From the NCBI RefSeq assembly GCF_003515685.1, contig NZ_QWEG01000006.1, positions 1 through 64,000 of the forward strand: a stretch of DNA of 64,000 nt. The letters are read 5' to 3'. Source of the DNA: Neobacillus notoginsengisoli (GTDB taxonomy: Bacteria > Bacillota > Bacilli > Bacillales > Cytobacillaceae). The notes beneath the pieces were generated by a model, which worked only from the letters and a program-made list of their open reading frames with translations, searched no databases and had not been told where the DNA came from. A program made the position numbers and the translations under genes. The first letter of the stretch is position 1; each line of letters starts with the position of its first letter. Below are positions 10,525 through 19,405 of the stretch, in pieces.

Positions 10525-11173
10525 GTATTTCACCTCTTTTTAAACTAATCGCAATTCCATCCCCTACTGGGAGAATGGTGGTTACGTAATCCTTTTGGCC
10601 AATCAGCCACTGATTGTAGCCATTTATTTTTTCGGCAAGCTTTGCAAGCCTGCGGTTCTCATTTTCAGTCTCGTAGACAAGGCCTTTAAACAGGACATTA
10701 TCCGTAATCATAATTCCCCCTTCCCTTAAATAAGGCGAATAAAGAGAGAAGAATTTACGATACTGCCCTTTCGCCGCATCGATAAAAATGGCATCGAAAG
10801 GACCGTGGGAAGCCGCTTCATTGACAGTTTCCAGAGCGTCGCCTTGAATCAATTGTATTCTATCCGCTGCTTCTGAATGTGAGATATTGTTTATTGCCTG
10901 GCTGAAACGTTCTGGATCCCTTTCAACTGAAATAATTTGTGCTTTTGGTAGAACATATGCCATCCTGAGCGCCGAATAGCCAATTGCCGTCCCTATTTCA
11001 AGAATCCTTGAGGGTTGATGGATTCTTAAAACCTGAAGAAGCAGTTCCATTCCTGCCGGCTCCATAATCGGAACGTTGTTTTCTTTTGCAAAAGCTTCCA
11101 TCTCAGTCAAAAGGCTTGGACGCGGAGGGATCAAACTGTCTAGGTAGGTTTGCAGTTTCTCATTTAACAACAA
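10517..11173 (-). CDS. trmR: tRNA 5-hydroxyuridine methyltransferase TrmR (YrrM)
   Basis: This 218-residue class I methyltransferase of the O-methyltransferase_3 type has ILEIGTAIGYSALRMA as the SAM motif, ISVERDPER, and DAIFIDAAKGQYRKFF with the metal-site aspartate. In B. subtilis TrmR methylates ho5U34 to 5-methoxyuridine, the step after TrhP1/TrhP2, encoded next. A TTG at 11173 has GGAG 8 bases upstream; the GTG at 11182 overlaps that site. Confidence 0.88.
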   Translation of the reverse strand: MLLNEKLQTYLDSLIPPRPSLLTEMEAFAKENNVPIMEPAGMELLLQVLRIHQPSRILEIGTAIGYSALRMAYVLPKAQIISVERDPERFSQAINNISHSEAADRIQLIQGDALETVNEAASHGPFDAIFIDAAKGQYRKFFSLYSPYLREGGIMITDNVLFKGLVYETENENRRLAKLAEKINGYNQWLIGQKDYVTTILPVGDGIAISLKRGEIHE

Positions 11174-11215
11174 GGTTATCACTCCGAATTCACGCTTAAA
11201 ATTGCTTTAGACACG

Positions 11216-11325
11216 AAAAAATAGCGTTCACAACAACCTCGCATAACATGCACCACCAGTTTGTTGCGATTGACGCTATTGAATATTAAAAGATTGCCGT
11301 CACCAGGCTTTTCCTGTCTCTGACG
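11216..11325 (-). promoter_or_regulatory. Structured leader, possible attenuator, of the trmR operon
   Basis: Minus-strand reading gives two hairpins. The first (11298-11325) pairs CGTCA/TGACG and CAGG/CCTG around an AAAAG loop with an asymmetric internal loop. The second (11220-11280) pairs AATAGCGT with ACGCTATT and CAACAA with TTGTTG around a large loop, then TTTTC. The second looks like an intrinsic terminator 40 bases before trmR. No known riboswitch class was recognised. Confidence 0.5.
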
Positions 11326-11391
11326 TTTTTCACGATAAAGCAACATAATTTTTAAGTTAGTCCTTTAAAACACTTGAACTATTTTATCATA

Positions 11392-11422
11392 GAAAAAGGG
11401 GAAAATCCATCGTTTTTCCCCT
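11392..11422 (-). terminator. Terminator after mltG
   Basis: AGGGGAAAA and TTTTCCCCT pair on the minus strand, followed by TTTTTC, directly after the mltG stop codon. Confidence 0.8.
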
Positions 11423-11429
11423 GTCAAAA

Positions 11430-12566
11430 TTATTTGTTATTTGTGATATACTTCGCCTTTAAGCGGTTGTGCTCCTGCAGTGTCTTGGAAAAATGCACTT
11501 CTCCGTCTTTTGAGGCAAGGAAGTAGTAATACTTTGTTTCATCAGGATTCAGCGCGGCTTCAATCGACATTTTGCCCGCATTTGCTATTGGGCCCGGCGG
11601 CAAACCTGCATATTTGTACGTATTATAAGGCGATTCCACTTCCAAATCCTTATAAAGAACTCGATGCTTATGCTTTCCTAGTGCATAAAGGACTGTCGGG
11701 TCTGTTTGGAGCGGCATGCCAGTTTCGATTCGATTATAAAAAACGCTTGAAATTTTATGCCTGTCCGCTTTTTCAGTTGCCTCTTCTTCTATGAGTGAGG
11801 CCATTGTCAGCAGCTGGTGAGGCGTGAGTTTTTTCTCAGCCATCGTTTCATTGTATGGTGCGAGAACAGACTTTGTTTTATTGAGCATATCGACCACTAG
11901 CTCATCGACGGTTGGATTGTCTTTGTAGATCGGATAAGTCGCCGGATAGAGGTAACCCTCTAAAGGATGCTTGACTTTTTTATCCAATATATCTTTTGTC
12001 AGAAGGTCCGGATATTTTGCCATCAGCCCTTTAATAAATTCAGCATCATTCAGCTTTGCGAAAACGTCTTCCTCAGTCTGTCCGGTTGCTTTGGCAACGA
12101 TTGCCGCAATTTCAGACAGCTGCTTTCCTTCCGGGACAGCCATTTTGAATTTTGCCCTTTGCACAACCTTCCCTGTCTTCAGGCTTTTGATGATTTCTGG
12201 AATGGTCATCGCCGGGGTCATCTTGTAATCGCCAGCCATAAAGCCTGATTCGTTGTTGAATTTAACATAATACTTGAAAATACGGGCATTTTTAATGACG
12301 CCGCTTTTTTCAAGCTCATTGGCAATTCCAGTCACTGATGAGCCGATTGGAATTGTAACCTCCCTTGTTTCCTTGCTTTCTGGATCCACGGGCTTTAGTG
12401 CCGATTTAACATATAAATAGCTCCCGCCTCCAATAACCCCTGCGAGTACGATGATGGTCACTGTAATGAGCAGGACGATTTTCCGGACAACCCTAGCTTC
12501 ACTTTGGTGCTCAATCATCTTTTGGCGGATGATTTCCTTTTTTGCGTTTTTTTCGTCAGCAGACAT
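11430..12566 (-). CDS. mltG: Endolytic peptidoglycan transglycosylase MltG (YrrL)
   Basis: This 378-residue YceG-like protein has a cytoplasmic N-terminal tail, one transmembrane segment (about 27-51), a LysM-like region and the YceG catalytic domain with ASLIEEEA (catalytic glutamate), PLQTDPTVLYALG and SPYNTY..GLPPGPI. MltG cleaves nascent glycan strands at the membrane and limits their length. AGGAGG precedes the ATG. The 213 bases upstream probably hold its promoter (TATAAT on the minus strand at 12635-12640); no clear -35 was found. Confidence 0.93.
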   Translation of the reverse strand: MSADEKNAKKEIIRQKMIEHQSEARVVRKIVLLITVTIIVLAGVIGGGSYLYVKSALKPVDPESKETREVTIPIGSSVTGIANELEKSGVIKNARIFKYYVKFNNESGFMAGDYKMTPAMTIPEIIKSLKTGKVVQRAKFKMAVPEGKQLSEIAAIVAKATGQTEEDVFAKLNDAEFIKGLMAKYPDLLTKDILDKKVKHPLEGYLYPATYPIYKDNPTVDELVVDMLNKTKSVLAPYNETMAEKKLTPHQLLTMASLIEEEATEKADRHKISSVFYNRIETGMPLQTDPTVLYALGKHKHRVLYKDLEVESPYNTYKYAGLPPGPIANAGKMSIEAALNPDETKYYYFLASKDGEVHFSKTLQEHNRLKAKYITNNK

Positions 12567-12734
12567 TCTGCTTTTCCCCTCCTGTTTTTGACAGGACCTG
12601 CCTTGTCTAAAAAATATGTCTCTGTTTCTTGCCTATTATACAACAATATTCTTCATATTTTACAAAAACTAATGTCTTAATTTCAGCATAAGTTGAAATC
12701 GTTGTCAATTTTGCCAAAAAACAGGGTATGCCCA

Positions 12735-12766
12735 AAATAAAAAGGCCCGCTTTTCAGCAGGCCCCT
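12735..12766 (-). terminator. Terminator after yrzB
   Basis: GGCCTGC and GCGGGCC pair on the minus strand with a 6-base loop, followed by TTTTTATTTT. Confidence 0.85.
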
Positions 12767-12779
12767 TAACTAGTCATTC

Positions 12780-13070
12780 TTATTCGTAGTCTTCCTGTTC
12801 ATCAAGGAACGTGTTCAGGACTTCTTCGATCATGTCCCACTCTTCATCTGTTTCAATTGGAAGCAGGTCGCCTGCTTCCCCTTCGGCACCCGGCACAAAT
12901 GAGGAGGCATGAATTTCAATTTCCTCATCTTCATTATCATCTGAACCTGCAGCATAGTACAGGACGTACGATTTTTCAAATTCGTCTGATTCAAATGTAT
13001 AGAGTATTTCATACAATTGTTCATTTCCGTTTTCGTCTACTACAACAATCTGGTTATCACCATGTTCCAT
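12780..13070 (-). CDS. yrzB: DUF1292 family protein YrzB
   Basis: This small, strongly acidic protein of about 96 residues belongs to the DUF1292 family ([21 protein letters not shown], ending in acidic residues). The function is unknown. It is the third gene of the yrzL-yrrK-yrzB cluster found across Firmicutes, 12 bases downstream of yrrK. The ATG at 13070 has AGGG 8 bases upstream; a GTG three codons earlier is less likely. Confidence 0.85.
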   Translation of the reverse strand: MEHGDNQIVVVDENGNEQLYEILYTFESDEFEKSYVLYYAAGSDDNEDEEIEIHASSFVPGAEGEAGDLLPIETDEEWDMIEEVLNTFLDEQEDYE

Positions 13071-13082
13071 TTCTGTCACCCT

Positions 13083-13499
13083 TTACTTTTTACTGTCAAG
13101 ATATCCTTGCAAGATCATCGTGGCGGCCATTTTATCAATGACCTTTTTACGCTTTTTCCTGCTGACATCTGCTTCAAGCAGAACCCTTTCGGCAGCCATC
13201 GTGCTTAACCGCTCGTCCCAAAGGACAGTCGGAATAGAAAAAAGCCTTTCCACTTCCGCCGCATAGCGTTGGCTTGCTTCGGCCCGCGGACCGATTGTGC
13301 CATTCATGTTTTTCGGCAGGCCGATCACGACGCTCTCGACGCCGTACTCTTTTATTAGTGCTCCTAATCGGCCAAAACCAAACTCATTTTTTTCCTCATC
13401 GATCTTAATCGTTTCCAGACCTTGCGCTGTCCATCCAAATTCATCGCTGAGGGCGACGCCAACTGTTTTCGAGCCGACATCCAGACCCAGAATCCGCAT
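13083..13499 (-). CDS. yrrK: YqgF/RuvX-type Holliday junction resolvase homologue (YrrK)
   Basis: This 138-residue RNase H-fold protein has [19 protein letters not shown] with the first catalytic aspartate at D7, [14 protein letters not shown], and [11 protein letters not shown]. Family members are annotated as putative pre-16S rRNA nucleases or resolvases; in vivo work favours rRNA 5' maturation in E. coli. It lies 3 bases after yrzL with GGAGG upstream, so the two are translationally close. Confidence 0.93.
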   Translation of the reverse strand: MRILGLDVGSKTVGVALSDEFGWTAQGLETIKIDEEKNEFGFGRLGALIKEYGVESVVIGLPKNMNGTIGPRAEASQRYAAEVERLFSIPTVLWDERLSTMAAERVLLEADVSRKKRKKVIDKMAATMILQGYLDSKK

Positions 13500-13502
13500 G
13501 CA

Positions 13503-13769
13503 TTAGCCTCCGCGTTTTTGCTTTAAATAAAATTTTACAAGCACTTCAATGATTTCATCCCGCTCAAGCTTCCTGATGATGTTACGGGCATCCTTGTGGC
13601 GCGGGATGTATGCAGGGTCACCCGACAGCAAATAGCCGACAATCTGGTTAATTGGGTTGTACCCTTTTTCCTGAAGCGCTTCATGCACCTGGAAAAGGAC
13701 TTCATCCACATCATGTTCAAAAGGCTCTTCAGGAAAATTGAACCTCATTGTTTTGTCTAATGAGCTCAT
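13503..13769 (-). CDS. yrzL: IreB-family regulatory phosphoprotein (YrzL)
   Basis: This 88-residue UPF0297/IreB protein ([15 protein letters not shown] at the N-terminus, [22 protein letters not shown] in the middle) has the exact B. subtilis length when the ATG at 13769 is used, which has GAGGTG upstream. Enterococcal IreB is a substrate of the Ser/Thr kinase IreK and modulates cephalosporin resistance; its role here is inferred only. It heads the yrzL-yrrK-yrzB cluster downstream of alaS. Confidence 0.93.
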   Translation of the reverse strand: MSSLDKTMRFNFPEEPFEHDVDEVLFQVHEALQEKGYNPINQIVGYLLSGDPAYIPRHKDARNIIRKLERDEIIEVLVKFYLKQKRGG

Positions 13770-13842
13770 TGCATGCACCTCGCCCTTTCATTTCCATTGA
13801 ATAGAATGTAATACGTTTATTCTACACTAATTGCCATGATTA

Positions 13843-16476
13843 TCAAATTGATTTCACCCATTGCTCTGCGTATTGAAGCGCCGATTCGAGCTGAGACGGG
13901 TCTTTTCCGCCTGCCTGTGCCATATCCGGACGGCCGCCGCCGCTGCCGCCGCACTTAAAAGCAACTTCTTTGACAAGTTTACCCGCATGGAATCCTTTTT
14001 TAATAAGATCTGGAGTAACGGCTGCGATCAAGTTAACCTTACCTTCATTTGCGCTTCCTAGAACAATCACTCCGGAACCAAGTTTTTGCTTAAGATCATC
14101 CGCCATTGAACGAAGCCCAGCCATATCCTGGCCTTGGATCGTTGCGGAGAGAATGGTCACTCCGTTTACTTCCTTTGCTTTTGAAGAAAGATTCGAAGCT
14201 TCTATATGTCCAAGCTTCGCAGCGAGGGATTCATTATCCCTTTGAAGCTGCTTCAATTCAGAAAGAAGGCCATCAATCCGTGTAGAAAGATCCTTCGGCT
14301 TTGCTTTCAGTTTATCAGCAGCGTCCTTCAGCAAGCCTACTTGGCTGTTCAGCAGTTCGTACGCTCCTTCGCCTGTGAAAGCTTCAATTCTCCTTGTCCC
14401 TGCGCCAATGCCGCTTTCTGCGGAAATTTTGAATAATCCAATCACAGCTGTATTTGGAACATGGCAGCCGCCGCACAGTTCGAGGCTGTAATCTCCAACA
14501 TTCACAACCCTGACGACATCGCCGTATTTTTCCCCAAATAAAGCCATGGCGCCCATTGCTTTCGCCTCGGCAATCGGCTTAAAGGAGATATCAACGGGAA
14601 TGTTCTGCCATATTTTTTCGTTAACAATTTTTTCGATTTGCTCAAGCTCTTCAGGCTTAACTTGGCCGAAATGGGAAAAGTCAAAGCGCAAGCGATCGGC
14701 TTCAACCAATGAGCCTGCCTGATTGACATGATTCCCTAACACATCCTTTAATGCTTGATGCAGAAGATGTGTCGCGGTATGGTTTTTAATAATTTTTATT
14801 CGATTTTCCTTATTTACCGCTGCGGCGACTTTTTGGCCCTTTTCTAATGTGCCTTCTTCTACGATGGCTCTATGCAGGTTTTGCCCGTTTGGCGCCTTTT
14901 TAACATCTTTCACAAAAACTTTAACACCATTGCCAATTAAGTGGCCTTGATCAGCGATTTGTCCGCCGCTCTCTGCATAGAATGGGGTGTGATCAAGGAT
15001 GAATTGGATTTCTTCTCCTTCCACAGCCTCTTCAGCCAGTTCGCCGTCCTTAAGAATGACAAGGACCTCCGCCTCGGTTTCGAGCTGGTCGTACCCAACA
15101 AAGTTACTTTCCACCTTGATGTCACCGAGCACTCCGCTTTGAACCTGCATGGATTCTACATCCTGGCGAGCCGCGCGTGCCCGTTCCCGCTGTGCTTCCA
15201 TTTCCGCTTCAAAACTGGCATGGTCGACTGTCATTCCGCTCTCTTCCGCATATTCCTCGGTCAGTTCCACTGGAAATCCGTACGTGTCATACAGTCTGAA
15301 TACATCTTTGCCCGAGATGACAGTGCTGCCCTTTTCCTTTTCTTTTTTGATAACCGACTCAAGGATGGCAAGTCCCTCATGAAGTGTTTCATGGAACCGT
15401 TCTTCCTCGTTTTTCACAACTTTTTGGATAAATTCCTGATTATCCATTACTTCCGGATAGAAGTCATGCATGATTTCCCCAACTACCGGGACCAATTCAT
15501 ACATGAATGGACGGTTGATACCGATCTGTTTCGCATATCTGACCGCGCGGCGGAGCAAGCGCCTGAGCACATATCCGCGTCCCTCATTGGAAGGGAGCGC
15601 CCCGTCCCCAACCGCAAACGAAACGGTCCGGATGTGGTCGGCAATCACCTTGAAAGCAATATCTGTTTCCTTTGCTTCGCCATATTTAGCTCCTGATAAT
15701 TGTTCAGTTGCCCTGATAATTGGGATGAACAAATCTGTATCAAAGTTTGTCGGTACATTTTGGACAACAGAGGCCATCCGCTCAAGGCCCATCCCTGTAT
15801 CAATGTTTTTCTTCGGGAGCGGTGTATACGTTCCGTCTGGATTATGGTTGAACTGGGAGAAAACAAGGTTCCATACTTCTAAATAACGATCGTTTTCGCC
15901 ACCAGGGTATAGCTCGGGATCATTCGGGTCATCCCCGTATTCCGGGCCTCTGTCATAAAAGATTTCTGTGTTCGGACCACTTGGGCCTTCGCCTATATCC
16001 CAGAAGTTGCCTTCAAGGCGGATGATTCGCTCCTTTGGAAGTCCGATTTTGTTCTTCCAATATTCATATGCTTCGTGGTCCTCAGGATGGACGGTAACCG
16101 ATAATTTCTCAGGGTCGAACCCCATCCATTTTTCGGAGGTTAAGAATTCCCAAGCCCATTCAATCGCTTCTTCCTTAAAATACTCGCCAATCGAGAAGTT
16201 CCCGAGCATTTCAAAGAATGTATGGTGCCTTGCTGTTTTGCCGACATTCTCAATATCATTTGTCCGGATTGATTTTTGGGCATTCGTTATCCTGGGATTA
16301 TCCGGAATCACCCTTCCGTCAAAATACTTCTTCAGTGTAGCGACTCCGCTGTTAATCCATAAAAGGGACGGATCATCATGGGGCACAAGCGAGGCGCTTG
16401 GCTCAAGATGGTGGTTTTTTTCCTGGAAGAAATCAAGAAACATTTTTCTGATTTGTGAACCTGTCAATTGTTTCAT
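13843..16476 (-). CDS. alaS: Alanine--tRNA ligase
   Basis: This is a full-length 877-residue class II synthetase. The aminoacylation core is N-terminal ([17 protein letters not shown]). Next come the editing domain with [12 protein letters not shown] and the zinc-type cysteine/histidine set (CGGCHVPNT), then a coiled coil and the C-terminal C-Ala domain ending [23 protein letters not shown] precedes the ATG. Expression is controlled by the upstream T-box leader. Confidence 0.97.
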   Translation of the reverse strand: MKQLTGSQIRKMFLDFFQEKNHHLEPSASLVPHDDPSLLWINSGVATLKKYFDGRVIPDNPRITNAQKSIRTNDIENVGKTARHHTFFEMLGNFSIGEYFKEEAIEWAWEFLTSEKWMGFDPEKLSVTVHPEDHEAYEYWKNKIGLPKERIIRLEGNFWDIGEGPSGPNTEIFYDRGPEYGDDPNDPELYPGGENDRYLEVWNLVFSQFNHNPDGTYTPLPKKNIDTGMGLERMASVVQNVPTNFDTDLFIPIIRATEQLSGAKYGEAKETDIAFKVIADHIRTVSFAVGDGALPSNEGRGYVLRRLLRRAVRYAKQIGINRPFMYELVPVVGEIMHDFYPEVMDNQEFIQKVVKNEEERFHETLHEGLAILESVIKKEKEKGSTVISGKDVFRLYDTYGFPVELTEEYAEESGMTVDHASFEAEMEAQRERARAARQDVESMQVQSGVLGDIKVESNFVGYDQLETEAEVLVILKDGELAEEAVEGEEIQFILDHTPFYAESGGQIADQGHLIGNGVKVFVKDVKKAPNGQNLHRAIVEEGTLEKGQKVAAAVNKENRIKIIKNHTATHLLHQALKDVLGNHVNQAGSLVEADRLRFDFSHFGQVKPEELEQIEKIVNEKIWQNIPVDISFKPIAEAKAMGAMALFGEKYGDVVRVVNVGDYSLELCGGCHVPNTAVIGLFKISAESGIGAGTRRIEAFTGEGAYELLNSQVGLLKDAADKLKAKPKDLSTRIDGLLSELKQLQRDNESLAAKLGHIEASNLSSKAKEVNGVTILSATIQGQDMAGLRSMADDLKQKLGSGVIVLGSANEGKVNLIAAVTPDLIKKGFHAGKLVKEVAFKCGGSGGGRPDMAQAGGKDPSQLESALQYAEQWVKSI

Positions 16477-16532
16477 CGGCTAAACCTCCTAGATTATTTG
16501 CATTAAAATTGGTGCTGTTACTTTCTGAAAAC

Positions 16533-16797
16533 ACAAAAAAGCCCTCATCCCTGGACAGGGACGAGAGCTTGTTCTCGCGGTACCACCCTGATTATGGGCA
16601 AAAAGTGCTTCGCCCATCTCTCAATATTGCCTTAACGCGGCAGGACGGCAGTAATTAGCTGCACTCCGGATTAGCTTTCTGCTATTTTTCATCCTGGGCT
16701 TCTTCCAGCCTTGGAAGCCCTCTCTGTCCGCAGGCTGCGGTTGGATTGCCAATAACATACTCGATCCATCATCGTTTTCTTAGCAAAATGATTCTAT
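16533..16797 (-). promoter_or_regulatory. T-box leader of alaS
   Basis: The invariant T-box AGGGTGGTACCGCG is at 16576-16589 on the minus strand. The terminator helix (CTCTCGTCCCTG/CAGGGATGAGGG then TTTTTT) ends at about 16534. Upstream sequence forms a long stem I. A GCT triplet in GAAAGCTAATCCGG is a reasonable alanine specifier, not proven. Uncharged tRNA-Ala should stabilise the antiterminator and raise alaS expression. Confidence 0.93.
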
Positions 16798-16803
16798 AGC
16801 CGC

Positions 16804-16832
16804 ATTATAGCGATGCTGAAACCGTTTGTCAA
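16804..16832 (-). promoter_or_regulatory. Promoter of alaS
   Basis: TTGACA (16827-16832) and TATAAT (16804-16809) are perfect SigA boxes with a 17-base spacer, upstream of the T-box leader. Confidence 0.92.
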
Positions 16833-16876
16833 TTTTGCACAGCCAATTTGACAGTGATTTTTACAAGAGCTTCACT

Positions 16877-17950
16877 CTATTCTTTTTGCGCTCTTCCTTG
16901 GGCAAAAATGGATATACCATGCACAATCGCCACTTTTGTAACAGCCAGGATCGGAACTGCCAAGATCAGCCCTGGGATGCCACCGATTTCACTGCCGGCA
17001 ACGATTGAAAACATGATGAGCAAAGGGTGCATATGTAGGCTTTTCCCTACAATATAGGGTGATAGAACATTCCCCTCAATAAACTGAAGGACGAAAACAA
17101 TGCCCAGCGTAATAAATACAAGCTTGGTTGACATAGTTGCTGCAATGAAGACAGCCGGGATGGCACCGAAAATTGGGCCAAAATACGGAATGACATTCGT
17201 CAAGGCAACAACCAGCCCTAGCAGAAGCGGGAAACGCAAACCAAAAAACCAGAATAGAAGCGAAGAAACCAAGCCTACAATAACACAGACAAGCAACTGG
17301 CCTCTAATATATCCTCCAAGAGATTCATTAACGTCACTGAGGAATCGGACTCCCTGGCGGCGCCATTTTTTCGGCGTTAAATACCATGCGGTCCTTTTAA
17401 TCAATTCATAATCCTTTAACATATAAAAAGCGATAAATGGAATAACAGCAATGACCAAAATGGAGTCCGCAAGATTTGCCAGTCCGGCCAGAACAAAGTC
17501 AAAAAGACCGATTAGTTTCTCTTCAACATTGGTTATTCCCCTATCCATTCTTTCCTGGATGCCAACAGGCCACGCTTTCGTTTTTTCCTCGAGGCTGGAG
17601 ATAAAATCCCTGTATTGCTCTGCAAAGGCCGGTGCGCTTGAAGATAATTCCCTGATCTGTTCTATGAATGCCGGAACTCCTTTGTATACTCCGTAGCCAA
17701 GTCCGCCGAAAAAGACGATATAGATAAGGAGGACAGCCAGGCCGCGGTGCAGCCCGCGCGCATTCAGCTTTTCTACAAGCGGATGGAGAAGGTATGCGAT
17801 AAACCCCGCTGCAATAAACGGAACGAGGATATACCAAATTACCGTTCCCGCAGGGGACCAGAAGGGCTTCAGTTTCATTAGAATGTACACTGTTGCGAGA
17901 AGAAGAAGAAAAAAGCCGATCCGGTAATACCATTTTACATGGATATTCAC
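16877..17950 (-). CDS. yrrI: AI-2E family transporter (YrrI)
   Basis: This 357-residue polytopic membrane protein of the AI-2E/PerM family has about 7-8 hydrophobic helices, the LHPLVEKLN motif after the second helix and the C-terminal GIPGLILAVPILA motif. Members export various small molecules or sodium; the substrate here cannot be told. The start is a GTG with GGAGG 7 bases upstream. It ends 45 bases before the alaS promoter. Confidence 0.88.
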   Translation of the reverse strand: MNIHVKWYYRIGFFLLLLATVYILMKLKPFWSPAGTVIWYILVPFIAAGFIAYLLHPLVEKLNARGLHRGLAVLLIYIVFFGGLGYGVYKGVPAFIEQIRELSSSAPAFAEQYRDFISSLEEKTKAWPVGIQERMDRGITNVEEKLIGLFDFVLAGLANLADSILVIAVIPFIAFYMLKDYELIKRTAWYLTPKKWRRQGVRFLSDVNESLGGYIRGQLLVCVIVGLVSSLLFWFFGLRFPLLLGLVVALTNVIPYFGPIFGAIPAVFIAATMSTKLVFITLGIVFVLQFIEGNVLSPYIVGKSLHMHPLLIMFSIVAGSEIGGIPGLILAVPILAVTKVAIVHGISIFAQGRAQKE

Positions 17951-18101
17951 GCCTGCACCTCCTTCTTCGTAGTTTTTGAGAAGAATGGAGCATTTATGCC
18001 TCGTAAAATGTTATGGGTTCTCAACATAGTAGCGATTGTAATAAATAATGTTCGTGCGGTGAATTTACGAGGAAGCTTTTTTAGCTATGGGCCAAATTCC
18101 T

Positions 18102-18855
18102 GTTGAATAACAAGCGCTTATGTGACTGTATTGATGCTCTCGATTGGAAGCCTGTCGCATAGGAAGTCTTTATGCGACTGCAAAGCCGCTCTGAAACGGA
18201 AGCCTGTCGCATAGGAAGTCTTTATGCGACTGCAAGGCCGCTCTGGAACAGAATCATGTCGCATAGGAAGTCTTTATGCGACTGCAAAGCCGCTCTGGAA
18301 CAGAATCATGTCGCATAGGAAGTCTTTATGCGACTGCAAAGCCGCTCTGGAACAGAATCCTGTCGCATAGCAAGCGCTTATGTGACTGCAAGGCCCGCTC
18401 TGAAACGGAATTCTGTCGCATAGCAAGCGCTTTTGCGACTGCAAAGCCGCTCTGGAACAGAATCCTGTCGCATAGGAAGGCTTTATGCGACTGCAAAGCC
18501 GCTCTGGAACGGAATCCTGTCGCATAGGAACTCCTTATGCGACTGCATTACCCCTCGAAACTAGATTCCTGTCGCATAGGAAGTCTTTATGCGACTGCAA
18601 AGCCGCTCTGAAACGGAAGCCTGTCGCATAGGAAGTCTTTATGCGACTGCAAGGCCGCTCTGGAACAGAATCCTGTCGCATAGGAAGTCTTTATGCGACT
18701 GCAAGGCCGCTCTGAAACGGAAGCCTGTCGCATAGCAAGCGCTTATGCGACTGCATTGATGCTCTCGATTGGAATCCTGTCGCATAGGAACTCCTTATGC
18801 GACTGCATTACCCCTCGAAACTAGATTCCTGTCGCATAGCAGCATTCGATTGTGT
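18102..18855. repeat. Tandem array 1 of a 52-bp palindromic unit (about 15 copies)
   Basis: Units start with GTCGCATA at 18154, 18206, 18258, 18310, 18362, 18415, 18467, 18519, 18571, 18623, 18675, 18727, 18779 and 18831, with a degenerate one at 18102. Spacing is 52 bases, once 53. Each unit has GTCGCATA, a 9-base loop and TATGCGAC, then a conserved 27-base linker (TGCAAAGCCGCTCTGGAACA plus 7 more). Linkers are nearly the same in all units, so this is not CRISPR. Overlapping reading frames on both strands are by-products. Its right flank is one end of the interspersed element. Confidence 0.95.
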
Positions 18856-18869
18856 TCCTGCGATTATTA

Positions 18870-18905
18870 TTCTCGAAAGCTTTCCCTTGCGAAGTGGAAA
18901 TCAAC
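18870..18905 (-). repeat. End of an interspersed element next to array 1
   Basis: Read on the minus strand, GTTGATTTCCACTTCGCAA and the bases after it match the left end of the copy at 32608-32918. The second end of this copy was not found, so array 1 sits at a broken or expanded copy. Confidence 0.7.
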
Positions 18906-18972
18906 AGCCAAATTTACCATAACCAACAAATTGAAAAAGACCGGGGAGAAGCTCCTCGGCCTTCAAGCAAAA

Positions 18973-19164
18973 TCAACTAGAATACCGCCGTTCATTCTCT
19001 TCAAACAAATCGTCAAGAGAGCTCAGTGTTCCATCTTCTTCAACCTGATGAGTATGAATCACTCCTTTGGCCAGGGAAAGCTCAATAAAACAATTCCAGC
19101 AATAATACTGGTTTATGCCGATTTTGCCGATATCCTTGCTTTGGCAGTTTGGACAACTAAACAT
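18973..19164 (-). CDS. Small zinc-ribbon protein of unknown function
   Basis: This 63-residue protein has two CxxC pairs, C4-P-N-C7 and C22-W-N-C25, typical of a zinc ribbon, and an acidic C-terminus. GAGGTG lies 8 bases before the ATG. It starts 22 bases after the yrrD remnant and probably shared a transcript with recD2-yrrD. Small genes are found at the corresponding place in B. subtilis (yrzQ/yrzR), but I cannot assign this one to a name. Confidence 0.7.
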   Translation of the reverse strand: MFSCPNCQSKDIGKIGINQYYCWNCFIELSLAKGVIHTHQVEEDGTLSSLDDLFEENERRYSS

Positions 19165-19186
19165 TGGAAAGGCACCTCACGTGGTT

Positions 19187-19390
19187 TCAGCATTTACGAT
19201 GATGGCATTCTTTCCAATTGCCGGCGGGAGGCTTAATTTGAAAAATCCTTTTGCCAGCCTGCATGTCCGAAAAGAAACCATCCGAGTGCTCGTACCCTAC
19301 GATTGTGCCCTCTTCTTCCAAAAAATATACGTCCTTCGAAATGCCAAGCGACACTCATTTTCCAGATATAACCACGTTTTTGGAAAGTGG
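19187..19390 (-). pseudogene. yrrD: Decayed yrrD (PRC-barrel protein), C-terminal remnant
   Basis: The minus-strand frame after the TAA at 19391-19393 reads SKNVVISGK, stop, VSLGISKDVYFLEEEGTIVG, YEHSDGFFSDMQAGKRIFQI and then ends. The part after the stop is a clear PRC-barrel motif as in the second half of YrrD, which follows recD2 in B. subtilis. The first PRC domain is missing and a TGA interrupts the rest. Translation from the GTG at 19354 would give only 55 residues with no good ribosome site. Confidence 0.65.
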
Positions 19391-19405
19391 TTAGTTTCAA
19401 GCAAA

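Noticed and set aside
11183-11345. T-box or SAM riboswitch upstream of trmR
   Set aside because: There is no AGGGTGGNACC sequence and no S-box core; only unassigned hairpins remain.
14941-15696. Long plus-strand frame (251 codons) opposite alaS
   Set aside because: alaS on the other strand is clearly real; the frame shows no family features and has no ribosome site.
18274-18527. Open frames of 83 codons on both strands within array 1, and a similar one at 60704-60910
   Set aside because: They are produced by the repeat itself, have no ribosome site, and appear on both strands.
18102-18855. CRISPR-like pattern (palindromic repeat and regular spacing), also at 60168-60868
   Set aside because: The intervening 27 bases are nearly the same in every unit, there are no cas genes in the window, and the whole 52 bases form the repeat.
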